Origin: Nostocaceae cyanobacterium CSSed10_463m
GTDB taxonomy: Bacteria; Cyanobacteriota; Cyanobacteriia; Cyanobacteriales; Nostocaceae
Length of the DNA stretch: 5,296 nucleotides
Assembly: GCA_003556955.1 (NCBI GenBank)
Contig: PWQB01000762.1
Coordinates: 1-5,296, forward strand
Direction of reading: 5' to 3'
Shown here in pieces: positions 1-4,326 of this stretch. The translations under genes were made by a program, and so were the position numbers. The notes under the pieces are model-generated. The model was not told the origin of the DNA and searched no databases. It worked only from the letters and a program-made list of their open reading frames with translations. The first letter of the stretch is position 1; each line of letters begins with the position of its first letter.

Positions 1-643
1 AAGAGGTGGAAACACCCACACCTAGCATAGTGGGTAAGGTTCCTAGCCCAAAAGCCAACATAGTTGCTCCACCCAGCCATAAATTACCTGTTTCCGCAGC
101 TTTAATTTGAGCAGCATATAAAAAACCACAAGGCATTAAACCCCAAGTCATGCCTAAAAGTATGGGTGTCCACCATCTAGTTTTGTAAGAAAGCTTTACC
201 ATCCCTGTACTCAGACGATCATGTAAACGTCCTTGTAGTAAGGGATGTAATACAGGTATTCTCGGCAGCAAGTCAGGTGTTACTTGCCCTAAACCAAACC
301 AAATTAACATTAAGCCTGTAATAATTGCCATCCAGCGCCGCAAATCACTGCCTACACCCGCAAACTGACCACCTTGCAGTAAGACAGAACCCAGCGCTCC
401 TATGCCAGCACCAACTAGAGCATAGCTCAACATTCGTCCCAGATTCAGTAATATATGAAATTTTAATTGTTGTGTCCATGAGTTGGGTGTTTTCCGGGGT
501 GATGGCTGTTCGTGGGAAGTTGTTGATGGAGTTGTTTGCTGCTGAGAAAGGGAAAAAGCCACAGTTAGGGGGCCACACATCCCAAAGCAATGTCCAAAAC
601 TGCCCAGGAACCCCAGGATGGTGATGAGTGACAAATCTAGCAT
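1..643 (-). CDS. UreH/DsbD-like transmembrane protein (TauE/SafE-family name in databases), 3' end outside window
   Basis: An open frame of 214 codons reads from ATG at 643 off the left edge, so the C-terminus is missing. The protein starts MLDLSLITILGFLGSFGHC and carries GHCFGMCGP at residues 17-25 in the first membrane helix and MPCG at 170-173 in a later one. Other hydrophobic segments lie near 64-92, 103-119, 160-180 and 188-210. A hydrophilic Gln/Thr/Ser/Pro-rich stretch (33-58) separates the first two helices. The paired HC-x3-C and PCG motifs are typical of the UreH/DsbD_2 transmembrane family, which databases often label sulfite exporter TauE/SafE. Some members are linked to metal handling or cytochrome oxidase maturation; the substrate here is unknown, and a metal or thiol role for Cys19, Cys23 and Cys172 is inference. 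The ATG at 643 is preferred because AGGA lies about 10 nt upstream and the helix starts directly after it; the ATG at 653 is out of frame. The gene follows the MscS gene on the same strand after 261 bp of repeat-rich DNA, so separate transcription is likely. Confidence 0.88.
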   Translation of the reverse strand, partial: MLDLSLITILGFLGSFGHCFGMCGPLTVAFSLSQQQTTPSTTSHEQPSPRKTPNSWTQQLKFHILLNLGRMLSYALVGAGIGALGSVLLQGGQFAGVGSDLRRWMAIITGLMLIWFGLGQVTPDLLPRIPVLHPLLQGRLHDRLSTGMVKLSYKTRWWTPILLGMTWGLMPCGFLYAAQIKAAETGNLWLGGATMLAFGLGTLPTMLGVGVSTS

Positions 644-731
644 TCGGATACATTCCTGCGGCACGTTTCTAGTGCGGAAATTTACCCTAAGTTTATGGCT
701 TTGTCAAAAGACGAGTTGTCAAACTTAGAAG

Positions 732-798
732 AGTGTGGGGAGTGTGGGGAGTTATCAGTTATCAGTTATCAGTTATCAGTTATAGCTGAGTGCTGAGT
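732..798. repeat. Tandem heptamer (STRR-type) repeat cluster
   Basis: Three short tandem arrays lie end to end: AGTGTGGGG twice (732-740, 741-749), GTTATCA four times plus a partial fifth copy (751-784), and GCTGAGT twice (785-791, 792-798). Seven-base periodicity of this kind is typical of the short tandemly repeated sequences of heterocystous cyanobacteria. The cluster lies in the gap upstream of the 1-643 gene. The GTGTGGGG part is complementary to TCCCACAC at 881-888, so the two repeat blocks of this gap could pair. No function is known to me. Confidence 0.85.
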
Positions 799-883
799 AG
801 AAACCAAGTTAGCTCAAGGCTTTGGGCAATCAACAATGTCCTAACTTGTATGCGTAGTGCTATATCAGTTATCCTACATTTCC

Positions 884-929
884 CACACTGATAACTGTTA
901 ACTGTTAACTGTTATCAGTTATCAGTGTG
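884..929. repeat. Heptamer array forming a perfect 14-bp inverted repeat across a stop codon
   Basis: CACACTGATAACTG (884-897) is perfectly complementary to CAGTTATCAGTGTG (916-929), with an 18-nt centre. The block is also a heptamer array, TTAACTG/TTATCAG from 891 to 925, the same family as the array at 751-784. The stop codon of the upstream MscS gene (905-907) lies within it, and the right arm is translated. The stem could protect the 3' end of the MscS mRNA or slow polymerase, but no T-tract follows on either strand, so it is not a standard intrinsic terminator. Confidence 0.85.
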
Positions 930-2050
930 ACTGGGGAATCTACATAAATTGTCGGCTCTTGCATGGTAAACTCAATGCCAAAAGTTACGAGTTTTTTAGA
1001 AATTTTCTCATTGGCTAACTCTAATAAACGTTTACGTAATTGGAGAGAATTATCACTAGAACCTAAAATAAAAAATGTCACTCTTGTCCGAGTTGTTTGC
1101 TTATCTGAATTATTAGTTAAAAATGTAATACTGGTGCTTCCTGGATCTATCCCAAATAGTGAGTTAGTACTTTCGGCTACCACTTGCTCAACTAAGGCTT
1201 TTTCTTGATGCTCTAGGACTGTGACAAAATCGAGGTAAAGTAAAACCATCACTTTTTTACCCCGTGTAATATTTTCAATTTCTAAGTTTGCTAATATCGA
1301 ATTGGGAATAATAAACAAGGTACTCTTGGCAGCAGTCCGAATTTTACTAGAACGAATCCCAATTGATTCTACTCTACCAAATAACCCTTCCGGAATTTGG
1401 GGAGATTTCTGTAAACGAATATATTCTCCAGGAATAAAGGGTCTATCTAAATATAAAACGATGGTTCCTAATAACTGCTCTAGTGTCTTTTGAGCAGCAA
1501 AAGCTATGGCTAATCCACCGATACCAAAACCAGTTAATAAACCAATTAAATTAAATTGCTGACTTTGGGCAAAAGCAATAATAGCAATAAATCCAATGAT
1601 CACATTGGCTAGAGTTTCAAATACTAAAAGTAATTCGTCTACTTCTCGCCCCATTTTTCTGACTAATTCAATGCCATATACTCGAATAAATTGCCTAAAT
1701 AAACGAGAAAATAGCCATGCTAGACTACTAATAACAGCTAAGTCTACAATGGGTGCAATAAATCTATATATAGATGGATATTCGCTAATCCATGCTAAGG
1801 ATAACGAAATTAAAATTAAACTACCCGCTATTCTGAATAAGTTTCTAATAGGTTCAATTAAATTGTTGTAAATAGCAGCTACTTTTTGCGGTGCAAAACG
1901 TTGAATAATAATTCGCAGCAATGTAGGTGTATATCTTCCAGCTAGTATAGACAAGAGGATAAATAATAAAAACAAGCCAAACCTAGATAGGAATAATATT
2001 GTGGTCTCACGCTGGAAAAATCCCAGGATAATCTGGTAAATGTTTGTCAC
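905..2050 (-). CDS. MscS-family mechanosensitive ion channel protein (distal tandem copy)
   Basis: This is an inner-membrane protein of 381 residues from the chosen start. Hydrophobic helices lie near 19-40, 72-90, 98-116, 147-162 and 168-203. The last has the Gly/Ala-rich pore-helix pattern of MscS (GFGIGGLAIAFAAQKTLEQ, about 174-192), followed by YLDRPF (200-205) and a soluble beta plus alpha/beta domain (about 206-370). Family members open under membrane tension and release ions and small solutes; that role here is inferred. The longest frame would begin at TTG 2071 inside a heptamer repeat, after an in-frame TGA at 2077-2075. GTG at 2050 is preferred because GGAG lies 9 nt upstream. The protein closely resembles the product of 2203-3300 throughout the pore and C-terminal domain, but has a short insert (QKSPQIPE region, 214-221) in the beta domain. 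It ends SPVTLITDNS where the paralog ends SPITI; the extra residues come from repeat DNA. It lies 152 bp downstream of the paralog, so co-transcription is possible despite a hairpin between them. Confidence 0.93.
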   Translation of the reverse strand: MTNIYQIILGFFQRETTILFLSRFGLFLLFILLSILAGRYTPTLLRIIIQRFAPQKVAAIYNNLIEPIRNLFRIAGSLILISLSLAWISEYPSIYRFIAPIVDLAVISSLAWLFSRLFRQFIRVYGIELVRKMGREVDELLLVFETLANVIIGFIAIIAFAQSQQFNLIGLLTGFGIGGLAIAFAAQKTLEQLLGTIVLYLDRPFIPGEYIRLQKSPQIPEGLFGRVESIGIRSSKIRTAAKSTLFIIPNSILANLEIENITRGKKVMVLLYLDFVTVLEHQEKALVEQVVAESTNSLFGIDPGSTSITFLTNNSDKQTTRTRVTFFILGSSDNSLQLRKRLLELANEKISKKLVTFGIEFTMQEPTIYVDSPVTLITDNS

Positions 2051-2059
2051 GTCGCTGCG

Positions 2060-2063
2060 CTCC
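2060..2063 (-). promoter_or_regulatory. Shine-Dalgarno (GGAG) supporting GTG start at 2050
   Basis: GGAG on the minus strand is 9 nt from GTG 2050. It decides between this start and TTG 2071, which has only AT-rich heptamer repeat upstream. The site sits in GGAGCGCAGCGACGTG, directly adjoining the heptamer array, so the initiation region may have arrived with the repeat. Confidence 0.55.
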
Positions 2064-2066
2064 GAA

Positions 2067-2096
2067 TTCAAAATTCAAAATTCAAAATTCAAAATT
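2067..2096. repeat. Heptamer tandem repeat TTCAAAA x4
   Basis: TTCAAAA occurs four times in a row (2067-2094) and is followed by TT. On the minus strand it reads TTTTGAA and lies directly upstream of the start region of the distal MscS gene. It is a typical cyanobacterial heptamer array, independent in sequence from the GTTATCA arrays at 751-784 and 891-925. Confidence 0.88.
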
Positions 2097-2101
2097 AAAT
2101 A

Positions 2102-2122
2102 CCCCACGGATAAATCCGGGGG
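2102..2122 (-). terminator. GC-rich hairpin between the two MscS genes; possible intrinsic terminator or insertion-sequence remnant
   Basis: CCCC (2102-2105) pairs with GGGG (2119-2122) and CGGAT (2107-2111) with ATCCG (2114-2118), with one unpaired A; the innermost pairs must open to form a loop. On the minus strand the hairpin is followed by TATTTAATTTT, a loose T-rich tail, so it could end transcripts from the 3300-2203 gene. On the plus strand only TTT follows. Hairpins of this style also occur at the ends of IS200/IS605-type elements, so it may instead be the trace of a lost element. Neither reading is certain. Confidence 0.4.
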
Positions 2123-2128
2123 TTTGAA

Positions 2129-2197
2129 TTAATGTTGTTTCACTTTTTTCTTATCCATAAATAAATTTAGTTGCTCCGTATCCTTTTTTGTGGTCAT
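2129..2197 (-). CDS. Possible 22-residue ORF, doubtful
   Basis: ATG at 2197 opens a 22-codon frame that begins MTTKKDTEQLNLF and continues lysine-rich to TAA at 2129-2131. It begins 5 bp after the end of the proximal MscS gene and ends just before the hairpin at 2102-2122. The peptide is very hydrophilic and contains QLNLF, close to the QL(S/D)LF sliding-clamp-binding consensus. There is no convincing Shine-Dalgarno sequence upstream. It may be a leftover N-terminus of a deleted gene, a true small protein translated after the channel gene, or chance. Confidence 0.2.
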   Translation of the reverse strand: MTTKKDTEQLNLFMDKKKVKQH

Positions 2198-2202
2198 TAT
2201 GT

Positions 2203-3300
2203 CTAAATGGTAATCGGTGAATCAACATAAACAGTTGGTTCTTCTATCTCAAATGCAATACCATATTCTTTTAAGTATTGAGTCATACTTTGAGTAGCTA
2301 AATCTAACAGTTGACGACGTAACTCCATTGAAACATCTCCAGAACCCAAAATAAAGAAAGAAACCTGAGCTTGACTTTTATTTTGATCTTCTAAATTCTT
2401 GATATTCTTAAAGCTTACGTCTGTATTACGTGAATCAAGTCCGAAAATACCATTTGTACTTTCTAAAATAACTTGCCGAATTAGGGCTTTTTCTTCACTG
2501 CTAATGGCGCGATAAAAGGTTAAGTAAAGTATAGACATCACTTTTTTCGCCCCAGTAAAGTTTTCAATATTTACTTGAGTTAAGGAACTATTAGGAACTA
2601 TGACAATGGTTCCTTTACCAGAGGTACGAATACGAGTGGATCTTAAACCGATAGATTCAACTCTGCCAAAAGTACCGTCAGGTAGTCCAATATAGTCATC
2701 AATGACAAAGGGACGGTCAAGATAGATGACAATACCACCTAAAACTTGCTCTAATGTCTTTTGAGCCGCAAAGGCTACTGCTAATCCCCCAATTCCTAAA
2801 CTGGCTAGCAATCCCAAAAGATTAATTTGATGACTTTGGGCATAAACTAGAATAGCTACAAAAATAATAATGATATTTGCTAGCCATTTGAAGAGGATAA
2901 GGAATTCACTGCTAATTTTTTGCCCAGTTTGAAAAGCAGCATTGAGTAAGTAAAAGTCAAAGAAATTTTTAAATAATTTAGAAGCTAATAAACTTGTGGC
3001 GATCGCTAAAGTTAAACTAATGATAATTTCTAGTGATTTAGTCCAGCTATTTTCTGGTAATAGTAATGAACTAAACTCAACTAAGCTAATTCCAGATATA
3101 GTAATTATTAAAATATCATTAGGCTTAATTAATTTTTGGTAAATATCTTTATTCTGGAAAATTTTTATTTGTTTCAAGATTAATTTAAACCATAAAAGAG
3201 CTAAACGGAAAATTACGAATATAAAAGCTCCCACTACTAGCCCTAATAAGGCAATTGTGATCTCTTTAATAGTAATAATTTCTGGTAAATAATCTAACAT
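2203..3300 (-). CDS. MscS-family mechanosensitive ion channel protein (proximal tandem copy)
   Basis: This is a 365-residue inner-membrane protein. Hydrophobic helices lie near 13-34, 62-82, 88-108, 138-154 and 160-195. The last contains SLGIGGLAVAFAAQKTLEQ (about 167-185), the small-residue-rich pore helix characteristic of MscS, followed by YLDRPF (193-198), a beta domain with FGRVESIGLRSTRIRT (211-226) and VPNSSL (235-240), and a C-terminal alpha/beta domain ending in YVDSPITI. Five predicted helices make it larger than the three-helix E. coli MscS, as is common in cyanobacterial members. A role as tension-gated release valve in hypo-osmotic shock is family knowledge; ion selectivity cannot be read from the sequence. 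The start is well fixed at ATG 3300, because TAA immediately precedes it in frame; only a weak GGGA lies upstream. It is the first gene of the MscS pair. A long gap upstream leaves room for its own promoter, but I could not identify one with confidence. Confidence 0.94.
   Translation of the reverse strand: MLDYLPEIITIKEITIALLGLVVGAFIFVIFRLALLWFKLILKQIKIFQNKDIYQKLIKPNDILIITISGISLVEFSSLLLPENSWTKSLEIIISLTLAIATSLLASKLFKNFFDFYLLNAAFQTGQKISSEFLILFKWLANIIIIFVAILVYAQSHQINLLGLLASLGIGGLAVAFAAQKTLEQVLGGIVIYLDRPFVIDDYIGLPDGTFGRVESIGLRSTRIRTSGKGTIVIVPNSSLTQVNIENFTGAKKVMSILYLTFYRAISSEEKALIRQVILESTNGIFGLDSRNTDVSFKNIKNLEDQNKSQAQVSFFILGSGDVSMELRRQLLDLATQSMTQYLKEYGIAFEIEEPTVYVDSPITI
2999..3006. repeat. HIP1 octamer GCGATCGC
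   Basis: This is the highly iterated palindrome of cyanobacterial genomes, here inside the proximal MscS coding region. Confidence 0.9.
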
Positions 3301-3350
3301 TTATCCCATCAATGATGCAATTTTCTCTTTAGCTCAATTTGGCACAAGGA

Positions 3351-3419
3351 TCAGCGCTGACTAGCTCTTACAGACACGCCTCTAGTTATTGATTAGTTGC
3401 GCTCTCAGAGGTCTAGTCA
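3351..3419. repeat. Nested inverted repeats upstream of the MscS pair
   Basis: TCAGCGCTGA (3351-3360) is a perfect 10-bp palindrome about 50 bp upstream of the MscS start. Overlapping it, TGACTAG (3358-3364) is complementary to CTAGTCA (3413-3419), and inside that CCTCT (3379-3383) pairs with AGAGG (3407-3411). Such symmetry could be a repressor operator or a leader RNA fold for the minus-strand gene. No regulator is recognised. Confidence 0.4.
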
Positions 3420-3663
3420 ACGACTACAATTTGTTTTGCCATTAATATTACAGTAATTAGTTACTCATTTGAGTGCTGAGAAAACGCTATCCACAAGTAA
3501 ATACTGGACAGATAAGCTACTGATAAGATGCAGATATTTAATATACAATCAAAGTCTTTCATGTTACTTAGCTCAAGGTAAAAGTGTGCGAGAAGTTGGA
3601 GGGATTTACTGTGTGAACCTTATTGTCAACATCCACATCATGGGATGCTGTGAAATACGTTTA

Positions 3664-3754
3664 TGTACATTAATTCGTTCAGATAAAAATACAAACTCAG
3701 GGGAGATTAGACACGGCTAACTCCCAGCAGTTATTTATCCAAAATTAATGTACA
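3664..3754. repeat. 12-bp perfect inverted repeat overlapping a terminator-like stem
   Basis: TGTACATTAATT (3664-3675) is exactly complementary to AATTAATGTACA (3743-3754), separated by 67 nt. The right arm contains the left arm of the hairpin at 3747-3766, so in a plus-strand RNA the two stems would exclude each other, as in an attenuator. No plus-strand gene follows, so what would be controlled is unclear. Confidence 0.55.
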
Positions 3755-3770
3755 AAGAAGTACATTTTTT
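3747..3770 (+). terminator. Candidate intrinsic terminator on the plus strand
   Basis: AATGTAC (3747-3753) pairs with GTACATT (3760-3766) around the loop AAAGAA, and six T residues run from 3765 to 3770. The 7-bp stem is AT-rich and therefore weak. If real, it ends a plus-strand transcript starting somewhere before about 3660, possibly a small RNA, because the only upstream frame (3469-3720) is not a convincing protein. Confidence 0.4.
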
Positions 3771-3866
3771 GACCTAATCTCAATTCACTTGAGGTAGGTG
3801 GCTAGATAGCTATGATGAATTAGACTAATCGAATCTTTGACTAGCTATTCACTCAAGCTTTATTGT

Positions 3867-3930
3867 TGCTGCTAGCCACACACTGCTGTCCAGACCAGCA
3901 GCACTAACCAGCTAGCTAGCATTGGTTAGC
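3867..3930. repeat. Cluster of inverted repeats, possible structured RNA
   Basis: CTGCTG (3883-3888) pairs with CAGCAG (3896-3901) around a 7-nt loop. TGCTGCT (3867-3873) can pair instead with AGCAGCA (3897-3903). Next to these, CTAACCA (3904-3910) pairs with TGGTTAG (3923-3929), and its loop holds the palindrome GCTAGCTAGC (3911-3920). The density of stems is higher than in the flanking DNA, and either strand could form them. I do not recognise a known riboswitch or small RNA. Confidence 0.4.
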
Positions 3931-4095
3931 CTATGAGCCTATTGTGTACGTTACCCTTATCTTTGCTATTTATTATAAGTCCAAACTAGACTAAAGCCAA
4001 AAAAATAATTAGAAAATTTAGTCTTGAAAGCAGTTGAGCTGAAGATTTAATTCATGTAGCTGTGATTGACATCTGAAAAAATCTGTATTGATCAG

Positions 4096-4103
4096 GCGAT
4101 CGC
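4096..4103. repeat. HIP1 octamer GCGATCGC
   Basis: Intergenic HIP1 site just outside the left end of the MITE-like element. Confidence 0.9.
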
Positions 4104-4118
4104 TCTGCAAAAATAGTA

Positions 4119-4261
4119 ATATCATGTCCGGCAAATTACTTGTCATTACGTTAGCGAAGTGTTCGCGTAGCGTGCCGGAGGCTCTAGTAATCGCAGAGTC
4201 CAGGCGATTGCTTCGTTTCACTCGCAATGACATATCGTAAGTGATTAAGCGGACTTGATAT
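4119..4261. mobile_element. MITE-like non-coding element, about 143 bp
   Basis: The outer ends ATATCATGTCCG (4119-4130) and CGGACTTGATAT (4250-4261) are inverted copies with 11 of 12 matches. A second inner pair, TGTCATTACG (4141-4150) and CGCAATGACA (4223-4232), matches at 9 of 10. The interior has further symmetry (GCGAA-GTG-TTCGC at 4154-4166; AATCGC/GCGATT at 4189-4194 and 4204-4209) and is much more GC-rich than its surroundings. Read on the minus strand, the inner part begins TGTCATTGCGAGTGAAACG, a motif I associate with widely dispersed bacterial repeats. It encodes no transposase, so it would depend on one elsewhere. A clear target duplication is not visible. It may be a composite of two repeats, with the inner one inserted in the outer. 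Confidence 0.55.
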
Positions 4262-4289
4262 AAATTATCCGAAAACTAGGAGACTTTGA

Positions 4290-4297
4290 GCGATCGC
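4290..4297. repeat. HIP1 octamer GCGATCGC
   Basis: Intergenic HIP1 site about 30 bp beyond the stop codon of the hydrolase gene. Confidence 0.9.
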
Positions 4298-4326
4298 ACC
4301 CTATTATTTGAAAAACGGCAAATCTC

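Larger units (their letters stand above)
3301..4326. other. 1-kb gap without a convincing protein gene
   Basis: No frame on either strand gives a recognisable protein. A TTG-started plus-strand frame (3469-3720, 83 codons, six Cys) and a minus-strand frame (4018-4233, 71 codons) exist; neither has family features, and the second runs through a repeat element. The gap instead holds inverted repeats at 3351-3419, 3664-3754, 3747-3766 and 3867-3930, a MITE-like element at 4119-4261 and two HIP1 sites. It should contain the promoter of the MscS pair at its left end and the 3' untranslated region of the hydrolase at its right end. The rest may encode a structured RNA. Confidence 0.7.

Noticed and set aside
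325..624. Plus-strand frame of 99 codons
   Set aside because: Antisense shadow of the UreH-like gene.
345..653. Minus-strand frame of 102 codons starting at ATG 653
   Set aside because: It overlaps the UreH-like gene in another frame, whose product has clear helices and motifs. The 102-codon frame is rich in His/Cys/Pro with no family features.
884..929. Inverted repeat as intrinsic terminator of the MscS gene
   Set aside because: The stem is strong but no T-tract follows on the minus strand, and the stop codon lies inside the loop region.
963..1871. Three plus-strand frames (963-1208, 1302-1493, 1596-1871)
   Set aside because: All are antisense to the distal MscS gene and show no independent features.
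3469..3720. Plus-strand frame of 83 codons with TTG start, ending 26 bp before a terminator-like hairpin
   Set aside because: No Shine-Dalgarno, no ATG near the start, frequent rare-type codons and no recognisable family. The conserved-looking inverted repeat runs through its end. A non-coding transcript fits better, so it was not called as a gene.
4018..4233. Minus-strand frame of 71 codons starting MSLRVKRSNRLDSA
   Set aside because: Its first 38 or so codons lie in the TGTCATTGCG repeat of the MITE-like element, a known source of spurious frames. The rest is low-complexity intergenic sequence.
3301..4326. Search for tRNA, CRISPR array or known riboswitch in the long gap
   Set aside because: No T-loop consensus (GGTTCGAATCC-like), no regularly spaced direct repeats and no riboswitch core that I can recognise.
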